DNA from: Acidobacteriota bacterium
Lineage (GTDB): Bacteria; Acidobacteriota; Blastocatellia; Pyrinomonadales; Pyrinomonadaceae
DNA length: 5,903 nt
Assembly (NCBI GenBank): GCA_003222835.1
Contig: QHXE01000436.1
Coordinates: forward strand, 1-5,903
Reading direction: 5' to 3'
A program made the translations under genes and the position numbers. Each line of letters starts with the position of its first letter. The first letter of the stretch is position 1. This document shows, in pieces, positions 1 to 4,804 of the stretch. The notes beneath the pieces were generated by a model. It did no database searches. It was not told the origin of the DNA and was given only the letters and a program-made list of their open reading frames with translations.

Positions 1-121
1 GGTCGTGCTACTGCACCACCGATTTATTTCGCCGCGTTGGTGCTTGGATCAAATGATGCACGCGTTCCTGGACGGATGGCCCAGGCTTCTACATTGGGCG
101 CTGTTGGAGCTTTGACTCGAC

Positions 122-143
122 GCCCTCGCTCACGGTCGGGCTA
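122..143 (+). repeat. Dispersed repeat family B, copy 1
   Basis: This 22-bp segment matches 2541-2562 at 19 of 22 positions in the same orientation. Both copies start with GCCCTC and end with GGTCGGGCTA. The ends can pair as GCCC (122-125) with GGGC (138-141). It lies about 40 bp before a copy of repeat family A. Short GC-rich elements of this sort are usually scattered between genes. I cannot count the genome-wide copies from this window. Confidence 0.55.
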
Positions 144-180
144 GTCTCCATTGACGATGACCTACCCGCTAAGCTTCGCT

Positions 181-210
181 CCCTCACCCAACCTCTCCCA
201 AAGGGAGAGG
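181..210 (+). repeat. Dispersed palindromic repeat family A, copy 1
   Basis: The element begins CCCTCACCCAA and continues into a perfect 8-bp hairpin, CCTCTCCC (192-199), AAA loop (200-202), GGGAGAGG (203-210). A second copy at 2803-2835 has the same architecture inside the msrB coding region. The layout matches a widespread bacterial intergenic repeat recognised by a CCCTCACCC lead-in followed by a CTCTCCC/GGGAGAG stem. The identification rests on memory of that pattern plus the two copies visible here. Confidence 0.75.
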
Positions 211-291
211 AGACAGGTGGTACTGACTTCAATGCGGACGGGCACGTCCGCGCTCCCGACACATATTGTCCATGCAAAATATATCTCGTGT

Positions 292-321
292 TTGACATAT
301 AGGGGGCCATTAGCGTACGGT
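292..321 (+). promoter_or_regulatory. Candidate sigma-70-type promoter for the RRM gene
   Basis: A perfect TTGACA -35 hexamer lies at 292-297. An 18-bp spacer leads to TACGGT at 316-321, which keeps the three most conserved -10 bases (TA...T) but is otherwise poor. Transcription from here would give an untranslated leader of about 180 nt before the RRM start codon. The -35 match is good; the -10 match makes the call tentative. Confidence 0.3.
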
Positions 322-360
322 GGTGTTGGACCGAGTCGAGCTTACTCTGCTCTCAGCTTC

Positions 361-484
361 TCTGGCACTTTTCCAGATCAACTGAATTCCACAGCTCAAC
401 CCAGTTAGAAAGGCCAAGGCTTCTCTCTTCTGGATCATGTAGGCCTTGGCGAATTGGGAAGCTTTGGAAGCTTCTGTTAATCCC
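361..484 (+). promoter_or_regulatory. Hairpin-rich 5' leader of the RRM gene
   Basis: Four short inverted repeats follow one another upstream of the start codon: TCTGG/CCAGA (361-365 with 373-377), AACTG/CAGTT (380-384 with 402-406), GCCAAGGC/GCCTTGGC (413-420 with 443-450) and GAAGCTT/AAGCTTC (458-464 with 468-474, 3-nt loop). An outer GGGA/TCCC pair (456-459 with 481-484) may extend the last one up to the Shine-Dalgarno region near 487-497. Long structured leaders are known for cold-responsive bacterial mRNAs, and bacterial RRM genes are often cold-induced. A thermosensing or autoregulatory role is inference. Confidence 0.4.
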
Positions 485-507
485 ACAGGGGAAAAGGTAA
501 AGAACAA

Positions 508-792
508 ATGTCTATGAAACTCTATGTTGGTAATCTCTCGTTTGATACGACGAGCAACGATCTGCAAACTCTGTTCGCGCAGGCGGGCACCGTCGAAAGC
601 GTCAACTTGATTGAAGACCGCGAAACGGGTCGCTCACGCGGCTTCGGCTTCGTCGAAATGCAAACCAAGGAAGAAGGCGCGGCGGCGGTCGCACAATTCA
701 ATGGTAAGGATCTGGCTGGGCGCGCGCTGAAGGTTAACGAAGCCAAACCCCGCGAAAATCGCGGCAACGGCAACGGTGGCTCGCGGTACTAA
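508..792 (+). CDS. Single-domain RRM RNA-binding protein
   Basis: This 94-residue protein is one RNA recognition motif with a short tail. It is expected to bind single-stranded RNA in the cytoplasm, as the small glycine-tailed bacterial RRM proteins do; some of those are cold-induced and affect mRNA stability or localisation. The RNP2 motif LYVGNL is at residues 5-10 and RNP1 RGFGFVEM at 44-51, with the aromatic residues that stack on RNA bases intact (Y6, F46, F48). Residues 82-94 form a Gly/Asn/Arg-rich tail (RENRGNGNGG) typical of the family. The first of two in-frame ATGs (508, 514) is chosen because AAGG at 494-497 sits 10 nt upstream. The gene appears monocistronic, with a long structured leader and its own terminator. 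The family assignment is firm; the specific role is unknown. Confidence 0.96.
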   Translation: MSMKLYVGNLSFDTTSNDLQTLFAQAGTVESVNLIEDRETGRSRGFGFVEMQTKEEGAAAVAQFNGKDLAGRALKVNEAKPRENRGNGNGGSRY

Positions 793-814
793 TTAGCAGT
801 TTGCTGCTTCTCAT

Positions 815-851
815 AAAGCCTTCGGCGTGATTATTCCGCCGGAGGCTTTTT
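815..851 (+). terminator. Rho-independent terminator after the RRM gene
   Basis: A 13-bp stem AAAGCCTTCGGCG (815-827) pairs with CGCCGGAGGCTTT (837-849) with a single T-G wobble, a 9-nt loop (828-836) and a T run at 847-851. It starts 22 nt after the RRM stop codon. The A run at the 5' arm gives it some capacity in the opposite direction too. Confidence 0.9.
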
Positions 852-924
852 CTTGGAGTGAACCGCGAACTCCCGATTCTGTATCAACTCACCTAAACCA
901 ATTCGTGTGATTTGAAGTCGCCCG

Positions 925-958
925 CCGATATCGAGAACTGATCGCAGTCCCGATATCG
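925..958. repeat. Two direct copies of the palindrome-containing 9-mer CCGATATCG
   Basis: CCGATATCG occurs at 925-933 and 950-958, 25 bp apart start to start; each contains the 8-bp palindrome CGATATCG. Further downstream are a small hairpin AACGCT/AGCGTT (972-977 with 983-988) and a perfect palindrome CACTTG-TG-CAAGTG (1057-1070). They lie between the RRM terminator and the rhodanese gene, where a promoter and operator are expected, but I found no convincing -35/-10 pair. Regulator binding is only a possibility. Confidence 0.3.
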
Positions 959-1113
959 TAACAGGATCGAGAACGCTAATGGAGCGTTAGTCCATCAAGC
1001 GAACGTTTGAAATCCGTGAGCGAACCTGACATCGCAGTTCGGCTTTTCTAGATTCCCACTTGTGCAAGTGTCCGCACTACGGATCGTTCAAGCCGGCAGG
1101 AGGAGTGATTCAA

Positions 1114-1626
1114 ATGAAACGATTAATGTTGCTGGCGCTGGCGATTCTCTGTTCGGCGCCAATTGCCTGTGGTCAAAGCGAGGCCCGCATCAATAATCCG
1201 GCGATCGATATGCAGGGATATCTCGCGACTGCGGCGGAGGCCGCCAAGCACCGCCAATGGCACCGCCTGACTGAAGATGACTTCATCCGGATGAGCCGCG
1301 AACCCGGCACGATCATTCTCGATGCGCGCAGTCGCGAGAAGTACATCGAGCTGCACATCAAAGGCGCGATCAATCTCAGCTTTCCGGACATCACCGTCGA
1401 TAGCCTGAAAAGCACGCTGCCGGATAAAAATGCGCGCATCCTGATTTACTGCAACAACAACTTTGTGGGCGCGCCGCAGGCGTTTCCGACCAAGATGGCG
1501 GTGGCTTCGCTCAATCTCTCGACCTATATAGCGCTCTACAGCTATGGCTACCGAAATATCTATGAGCTGGGCCCACTGTTGGAGGTGAAGACATCGAAGC
1601 TGGAGTTTTCAGGCGAGAAGAGATAA
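1114..1626 (+). CDS. Exported rhodanese-like domain protein
   Basis: This 170-residue protein has an N-terminal signal peptide (KR at 2-3, hydrophobic 4-17, cysteine at 19) and one rhodanese-like domain at about 52-158. Rhodanese hallmarks are TIILDARSREKY (66-77), HIKGAINLSF (81-90) and the beta strand RILIYC, whose cysteine C113 sits where the persulfide-forming catalytic residue is expected. The loop after C113 (CNNNFVGAPQAFPTK) is longer than the usual six-residue loop and has no arginine, so sulfurtransferase activity is uncertain. The cysteine at 19 follows P-I-A, a poor lipobox, so a soluble periplasmic protein is as likely as a lipoprotein. ATG 1114 is preferred over the earlier GTG/ATG-like starts near 1060 because AGGAGG (1098-1103) lies 10 nt before it and the signal peptide begins there. 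The substrate and partners are unknown. Confidence 0.88.
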   Translation: MKRLMLLALAILCSAPIACGQSEARINNPAIDMQGYLATAAEAAKHRQWHRLTEDDFIRMSREPGTIILDARSREKYIELHIKGAINLSFPDITVDSLKSTLPDKNARILIYCNNNFVGAPQAFPTKMAVASLNLSTYIALYSYGYRNIYELGPLLEVKTSKLEFSGEKR

Positions 1627-1679
1627 TGCCGAACTTCGCCGACAAGAGGGGAGGCGTGAAGCAAGAGACGATAAACAAC

Positions 1680-1706
1680 TTGACTTGGCTTTGTGGCTGT
1701 TATAGA
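1680..1706 (+). promoter_or_regulatory. Candidate extended -10 promoter for the lipoprotein gene
   Basis: TTGACT at 1680-1685 (5 of 6 to consensus) is followed after 15 bp by TATAGA at 1701-1706, preceded by TGT (1698-1700), which forms an extended -10 (TGn). The spacer is short, but the TGn element can compensate. The start of transcription would be near 1713, giving a leader of about 40 nt. It suggests the lipoprotein gene is transcribed independently of the rhodanese gene 126 bp upstream. Confidence 0.45.
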
Positions 1707-1752
1707 AGCGCTCTGATTTACCAGCCTACACTCAGAGAAAGTAACGCGCGTC

Positions 1753-2223
1753 ATGAAAAAGACTCTGCCCATCTTCGTTTTGCTCCTCTTCTGTTCCTGC
1801 GCTCGCAACCCAACATCATCATCGAGTTCTCAAAGCGCCGCTCCGTTTAATCCGAAAGTTGGAGATCATGTGTTGGCCCACTGGGGTAGCGAGACTTACG
1901 AGTTGGCAACTATCAAGGCCATTGAAGGCGACCGGGCAACCGTGGTCTTCGACGGCAGTTCGGGAGACAACTTCGTGAAGTTTCCCAGCGAGATGATGGC
2001 GATCCCGACAGCGCCGGTTAAAGTGATGCCTGGCGACTATGTGTTGGCGCAGTATCCATTTCAAAAACAGATGTGGACCGGTGGACGCGTGAACTCGGTC
2101 GACGGCGCGACCGTCAACGTGAAATTCAGTAACAGCGACGCCGACTCGGACGTGCCGGCGAACATGTTGGTGAAAGCGCCTGAGGTCGAAATTCCGGCGA
2201 TCAAGAAGGAATTAAATCAATAA
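1753..2223 (+). CDS. Lipoprotein with two tandem Tudor/agenet-like repeats
   Basis: This 156-residue protein starts with a lipoprotein-type signal (MKKTLPIFVLLLFCSC); C16 is the likely lipidated cysteine. A Ser-rich linker (20-28) follows. The rest contains two similar units of about 50 residues: VGDHVLAHW (36-44) through VVFDG to FPSEMM (77-82), and PGDYVLAQY (93-101) through VKFSN to VPANML (134-139). Each unit has G-D-x-V-L-A, an aromatic residue, a central strand pair and a closing hydrophobic strand, resembling the small beta barrel of Tudor or agenet-like domains. In eukaryotes such domains bind modified peptides; nothing here shows what this one binds. A short acidic/basic tail ends the protein. 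It is probably anchored in the outer or inner membrane facing the periplasm. No strong Shine-Dalgarno is visible; ATG 1753 is chosen because the signal peptide begins there. The fold assignment is by eye. Confidence 0.82.
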   Translation: MKKTLPIFVLLLFCSCARNPTSSSSSQSAAPFNPKVGDHVLAHWGSETYELATIKAIEGDRATVVFDGSSGDNFVKFPSEMMAIPTAPVKVMPGDYVLAQYPFQKQMWTGGRVNSVDGATVNVKFSNSDADSDVPANMLVKAPEVEIPAIKKELNQ

Positions 2224-2330
2224 CGCGCGCGCGGAGAAGGCTGGAACATCTTGCATCGCGTAAGATTCCAACAACCTTTCGGTATCGTTGGGTTCTGATT
2301 CTATCGCCTCTTTAGAGCGTCTCGGAAAAA
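2224..2330. other. Intergenic segment with a weak hairpin
   Basis: A stem of about nine pairs with a 2-nt bulge can form after the lipoprotein gene: TGGAA..TCTT (2242-2252) with AAGATTCCA (2262-2270). No T run follows it, so it is at best a weak or rho-assisted terminator. Nothing else is recognisable before the composite repeat that starts at 2331. Confidence 0.3.
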
Positions 2331-2476
2331 GTGCCGTAGGCACGAAATGTTTATAAGAAGAAGCGCTCTGAATTTCTATTCTTTCGAATTGAGCGAAATG
2401 CTCAGCATTTCGCTCAATTCGAAAGAGAACAAAATGGGTGTGCGAGCGAGCTATAAACATTTCGCCGCTACGCGGC
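2331..2476. repeat. Composite nested inverted-repeat element (REPIN/MITE-like)
   Basis: The element is symmetric at three levels. The ends are small hairpins: GTGCC-GTA-GGCAC (2331-2343) on the left and GCCGC-TAC-GCGGC (2464-2476) on the right. The two stems differ in sequence but keep pairing. Inside them lies a perfect 13-bp inverted pair, CGAAATGTTTATA (2343-2355) and TATAAACATTTCG (2452-2464). At the centre is a perfect 23-bp inverted repeat (2380-2402 with 2404-2426) around a single C at 2403. No T run follows the central stem on either strand, so it is not a standard terminator. Two hairpin-plus-conserved-tail units facing each other is the layout of REP doublets (REPINs), which are mobilised by RAYT transposases. 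No transposase is in the window. Confidence 0.75.
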
Positions 2477-2540
2477 TTCGCGATATTGCGCACTTGTCCC
2501 GGCTATTTTTGATTTCATGCCCGCAGCGTGAGGAAGATGA

Positions 2541-2562
2541 GCCCTCTCTGGCGGTCGGGCTA
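2541..2562 (+). repeat. Dispersed repeat family B, copy 2
   Basis: This segment is identical to 122-143 at 19 of 22 positions, in the same orientation, ending GGTCGGGCTA. It sits 64 bp downstream of the composite inverted-repeat element. No gene overlaps it that I can support. Between here and msrB (2563-2659) there is a TTGACG hexamer at 2624-2629, but the nearest -10-like sequence, TATCAT at 2643-2648, is only 13 bp away, so no promoter is called. Confidence 0.55.
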
Positions 2563-2659
2563 CTGCCGCGTGCATCATCGAGCCCTTAGCAAATCCAATC
2601 TGCCAACCCCTTGCGTAATTTGGTTGACGAAATGAGACTCGTTATCATAGAGGTCATTC

Positions 2660-3268
2660 ATGAACAGACGTTACTTTCTTTCATCTTCGATTGCGCTGGG
2701 CGCGGTTGTGGGACTGTCGAGAATGCCTTCGCTGGCGATGCGCTCGCAGAAGGGAACACAGGTAGGCGATGCGCGATCGAAAGGTATTGATTCGCAGTCA
2801 AGCCCTCACCCAAGCCCACTCCCAAAGGGAGAGGGAGTAAACACTGATACCTCGAAATCCAAAGGAATCAAAAAAGTGATCAAGACAGATGCAGAGTGGA
2901 AGAGCCAGTTAACGCCTGAGCAGTACAACGTGATGCGCCAGAAAGGGACTGAAGCGCCCTATTCGAGCCCGCTCAATGACATTCATGATCCGGGCACCTT
3001 TGAATGCGCCGCTTGCGAATTGCCGCTGTTTAGTTCCGCGACGAAGTTTAATTCCGGCACCGGCTGGCCGAGTTTTTGGGCGCCCATCAAGAAAGAGAAC
3101 GTGCGCGAAGAAGTTGATAACACTCTGGGAATGACCCGCACGGAAGTGTTGTGCGCGCGATGCGATGCTCACACCGGACACGTCTTCGATGATGGCCCGA
3201 AGCCTACGGGACTGCGTTACTGCATGAATGGCGTGGCACTGAAGTTTGTGAGCAGGCGTGAGTCGTAG
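2660..3268 (+). CDS. msrB: Tat-exported peptide-methionine (R)-S-oxide reductase MsrB
   Basis: MsrB reduces the R epimer of methionine sulfoxide in oxidised proteins. The 202-residue product opens with a twin-arginine signal (NRRYFLSSS, hydrophobic to about 20, possible cleavage after SLA at 26), so it should act outside the cytoplasm. A linker (27-71) leads to the MsrB domain (72-197). Zinc is held by C116/C119 and C165/C168; GTGWPSFW (133-140), [10 protein letters not shown] (171-180) and [11 protein letters not shown] (186-196) with catalytic C188 are intact. T134 occupies the place where E. coli MsrB has a cysteine in GCGWPSF, so recycling must use another thiol or direct reduction. Linker residues 48-59 are encoded by a dispersed palindromic repeat, and the last codons and stop by a heptanucleotide array. 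A weak AGAGGT lies about 8 nt before ATG 2660. The enzyme assignment is firm. Confidence 0.95.
   Translation: MNRRYFLSSSIALGAVVGLSRMPSLAMRSQKGTQVGDARSKGIDSQSSPHPSPLPKGEGVNTDTSKSKGIKKVIKTDAEWKSQLTPEQYNVMRQKGTEAPYSSPLNDIHDPGTFECAACELPLFSSATKFNSGTGWPSFWAPIKKENVREEVDNTLGMTRTEVLCARCDAHTGHVFDDGPKPTGLRYCMNGVALKFVSRRES
2803..2835 (+). repeat. Dispersed palindromic repeat family A, copy 2, inside msrB
   Basis: It has the same lead-in CCCTCACCCAA (2803-2813) as the copy at 181-210. A stem follows: CTCCC (2819-2823), AAA, GGGAG (2827-2831). It extends by CCC/GGG (2815-2817 with 2833-2835) across one A-A mismatch. It is translated in frame as [12 protein letters not shown] in the linker between the Tat signal and the MsrB domain. 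It lies entirely outside the catalytic domain, so it is tolerated. Confidence 0.8.
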
Positions 3269-3284
3269 ATCGTTAATCGTGACT
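3257..3284 (+). repeat. Heptanucleotide tandem array over the msrB stop codon
   Basis: Four consecutive 7-bp units each begin with CGT: CGTGAGT (3257-3263), CGTAGAT (3264-3270), CGTTAAT (3271-3277), CGTGACT (3278-3284). The consensus is close to CGTGAAT. The array supplies the final msrB codons and the TAG at 3266-3268. A related three-unit array lies at 3900-3920. Downstream, GCAAAA (3306-3311) can pair with TTTTGC (3323-3328), but the AT-rich stem is a poor terminator candidate for this convergent gene pair. Confidence 0.55.
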
Positions 3285-3366
3285 AGATCAGCGAAGACGG
3301 GAAATGCAAAAGCCTGGGACGTTTTTGCGCTGCCCGCTCAATGCGAACAGGATGCGCGTTCGCAGT

Positions 3367-3747
3367 TCAGTGCCCAACCGGGATTCGCTGAAACCGCGTT
3401 TTTCCTTCGGTATCCTGCCAGGAAATATCCAGCACATAGGGATTGAGTTCGCCGTCGATCGCTTGCAGCTTTTGTAAGTGATGATTTTCCGGACCGGCCT
3501 GCTTTCCATTGATCCAGATTGTGTGATGCAGGATCGACTTCTCTGCCGGGAGGATGCGTTCGAGAGGCTCGAATCGAATATGAACCTGCGACGGGCCCCG
3601 GCCTAACGCGTCCTCGTTCTTCAGGAACACGGTCAAAATCTCGACCCGCTTGAGCGTCTGCTTGGTCGCGTTGGTCAGCTCCAGAAGAAGCTTCGGTCCG
3701 TCATTCAGAAATCTGTAAGTAAACGGCTTTGGTTTGTTGTTGGTCAT
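3367..3747 (-). CDS. Conserved-looking hypothetical protein, 126 aa
   Basis: I do not recognise the family. The product is a soluble 126-residue protein with no signal peptide, membrane segment or cysteine. It begins MTNNKPKPFTYRF. Alternating hydrophobic strands (LLLELTNATKQTLKRVEILTVFLK, split here as LLLELTN 20-26 and VEILTVFL 35-42) suggest a beta-sandwich. The middle has a patterned stretch, HIRFEPLERILPAEKSILHHTIWINGKQ, whose pieces RFEPLERILPAEK and HTIWINGK look like strand-turn-strand units. The C-terminal part (LNPYVLDISWQD) also reads as strands. Codon use and GC at third positions resemble neighbouring genes, which supports coding. It converges on msrB with a 98-bp gap. On its own strand GAGAGGCGG lies roughly 15 nt before ATG 3747, somewhat far for a Shine-Dalgarno. 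Its function is unknown. Confidence 0.7.
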   Translation of the reverse strand: MTNNKPKPFTYRFLNDGPKLLLELTNATKQTLKRVEILTVFLKNEDALGRGPSQVHIRFEPLERILPAEKSILHHTIWINGKQAGPENHHLQKLQAIDGELNPYVLDISWQDTEGKTRFQRIPVGH

Positions 3748-3855
3748 GATGCTCGCTTTCCGCCTCTCAAGGCGTTCGTTTATCCAAACTCGAATCGAAG
3801 GAGCGTCAAAACCGAAGCGTCGTTACTGGAGATGGCTTGGCAGTCCTTGCAGCGG

Positions 3856-3864
3856 AGTATAGCA
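3856..3864 (-). promoter_or_regulatory. Candidate extended -10 element for the minus-strand gene
   Basis: Read on the minus strand, 3864-3856 is TGC-TATACT, an extended -10 with 5 of 6 consensus bases. No good -35 is visible 16-18 bp upstream, which an extended -10 can tolerate. Transcription would start near 3849 and give a leader of about 100 nt containing a small hairpin CGCCT/AGGCG around 3765-3775. Confidence 0.35.
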
Positions 3865-3899
3865 CGGTGAGGGAACTAATCTTGAGTTGGTACGGAAAG

Positions 3900-3920
3900 T
3901 GTGAATCGCGAATGGTGAAT
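3900..3920 (+). repeat. Heptanucleotide tandem array, second locus
   Basis: Three 7-bp units end in GAAT: TGTGAAT (3900-3906), CGCGAAT (3907-3913), GGTGAAT (3914-3920), followed by CGT. The consensus CGTGAAT matches the array at 3257-3284. The two arrays lie on either side of the minus-strand hypothetical gene. Confidence 0.5.
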
Positions 3921-4228
3921 CGTCGGCGGTGCGCGCCACGGCAACGATTGCGAGACTCATCCGGTGGTTAGGGACTTTTGTTTACCATGAAGGATTTCCC
4001 ATGCTCTCCTTGATCGGGCGGCAAAGCCCACACCGATTGAAATCTTTATTGATTCAATTGGGTTCCGCGATTCTCAGACCAATATGGCGTTTCCTTGCGA
4101 GGTCTTATCCCAAAATAAACCAGCAAATCCACAACGGAAGGCAGCAGGTAGGCGCCTTCATCGCGGCCTGAGCTTGTAATTAGGTAAATCGCCGCCATAG
4201 CGTGACTTAGGCTGGCCACCGAAATCCG
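3921..4228. other. Intergenic region without a supported gene
   Basis: There is no recognisable domain, RNA gene or terminator here. A 56-codon plus-strand frame starts at ATG 4001, six nt after AAGGA (3990-3994), and ends at 4171. It would encode a basic peptide (MLSLIGRQSPHRLKSLLIQL...). The Shine-Dalgarno match is respectable, but the sequence matches nothing I know and its codon use does not resemble the neighbouring genes, so it is not called as a gene. Confidence 0.4.
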
Positions 4229-4257
4229 GTGACGGCATGCTCAAGCCATGTTAGAAT
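4229..4257 (+). promoter_or_regulatory. Candidate promoter giving a near-leaderless PIN/TRAM mRNA
   Basis: GTGACG (4229-4234, 4 of 6 to TTGACA) and TAGAAT (4252-4257, 5 of 6 to TATAAT) are separated by exactly 17 bp. Transcription would begin about 4264, only a few bases before ATG 4268. This fits the lack of any Shine-Dalgarno there and argues against the in-frame GTG at 4229 and ATG at 4256, which would lie inside the promoter. Confidence 0.45.
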
Positions 4258-4267
4258 GCCCGTCATT

Positions 4268-4804
4268 ATGCGCTTTGACATCATTCTGATAAGGCTTGTT
4301 TTTACAGGGATATTGTTGGCGGCCGGCTATGTGCTGCATCCCATTCCCGGGCATCGGCTAATTTCCACCGCAGCCGCCGGTCTCGTCGCGATCGCCATCA
4401 TCTTTTTTGAGATGCGCATTCGGCGTTCGTCGCTCAAGACTTTGATCGGAGCGGCGGTCGGATCGATTCTGGGGATTGTCGGCGCGTACTTGATCGGTTC
4501 GCTTATTAGCAGCCAGGAGTCGATGGCGGTGCCGCCTTCGACCAAGACTTTCCTGACGCTGGCTTTGACGTTCTTCATGGCCTACGTGGGATTGATGGTG
4601 GGCGCGGCGAAGGGCGACTATCTCGAACTGTCCGCGCTCGGTGGCATCTTCAGCGATAAGGCCGCGCGTCGCGATCTGAAGATTCTCGACACCTCGGTGA
4701 TCATCGACGGGCGCATAGCTGACGTGGCCGAGACGGGATTCCTGACGGGCACGCTGATCATCCCGCAATTTATCCTGCGCGAGCTGCAGCAGGTTGCCGA
4801 CTAA
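4268..4804 (+). CDS. 5' fragment of the PIN/TRAM protein: membrane part and first half of PIN
   Basis: This fragment encodes 178 residues. Hydrophobic segments at about 4-24, 31-48, 58-82 and 94-113 should cross the membrane. The PIN domain begins at residue 139 with ILDTSVIIDGRIAD, carrying the acidic residues D141 and D147, and E172 in RELQQ is a further expected active-site acid. Translation ends at the TAA directly after VAD. The start at ATG 4268 (MRFDIILIRL) fits the usual family N terminus; an automatic call may extend to GTG 4229. If expressed, this piece would be a membrane protein with half a nuclease domain and probably no activity. Confidence 0.75.
   Translation: MRFDIILIRLVFTGILLAAGYVLHPIPGHRLISTAAAGLVAIAIIFFEMRIRRSSLKTLIGAAVGSILGIVGAYLIGSLISSQESMAVPPSTKTFLTLALTFFMAYVGLMVGAAKGDYLELSALGGIFSDKAARRDLKILDTSVIIDGRIADVAETGFLTGTLIIPQFILRELQQVAD

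Larger units (their letters stand above)
1..291. other. Non-coding or undetermined left edge with two dispersed repeats
   Basis: I find no gene I can support here. Frame 1 of the plus strand is open from the window edge to a TAG at 142-144 (47 codons). Its last codons fall inside a dispersed repeat (122-143) and the peptide matches no family I recognise, so it could be the tail of an upstream gene or chance. Frame 2 is open to about 115 and is no more convincing. Other open frames across 89-408 run through repeat sequence on either strand and have no plausible ribosome binding site or domain. The supportable content is the repeats at 122-143 and 181-210. Confidence 0.4.

Noticed and set aside
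1..144. Possible 3' end of an upstream gene open from the window edge
   Set aside because: Two frames are open with equal plausibility and the longer one ends inside a dispersed repeat; there is no family match. It cannot be decided without upstream sequence.
151..408. An 85-codon plus-strand frame over repeat family A
   Set aside because: It begins inside repeat sequence, has no domain, and overlaps the probable promoter and leader of the RRM gene.
1626..1850. A 74-codon plus-strand frame between the rhodanese and lipoprotein genes
   Set aside because: It overlaps the start of the lipoprotein gene out of frame, covers the candidate promoter, and lacks a ribosome binding site.
2380..2426. 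Intrinsic terminator at the 23-bp palindrome
   Set aside because: No T run follows the stem on either strand, and the symmetry extends outward to the terminal hairpins, which fits a repeat element better.
53..2578. 12-bp inverted match ATGATGCACGCG (53-64) with CGCGTGCATCAT (2567-2578)
   Set aside because: A 12-bp match is expected by chance in a window of this size, and the flanks do not extend it.
2212..2589. Open frames on both strands through the repeat-rich gap
   Set aside because: They run through the inverted-repeat element and repeat family B, have no ribosome binding site, and give peptides made of repeat translations.
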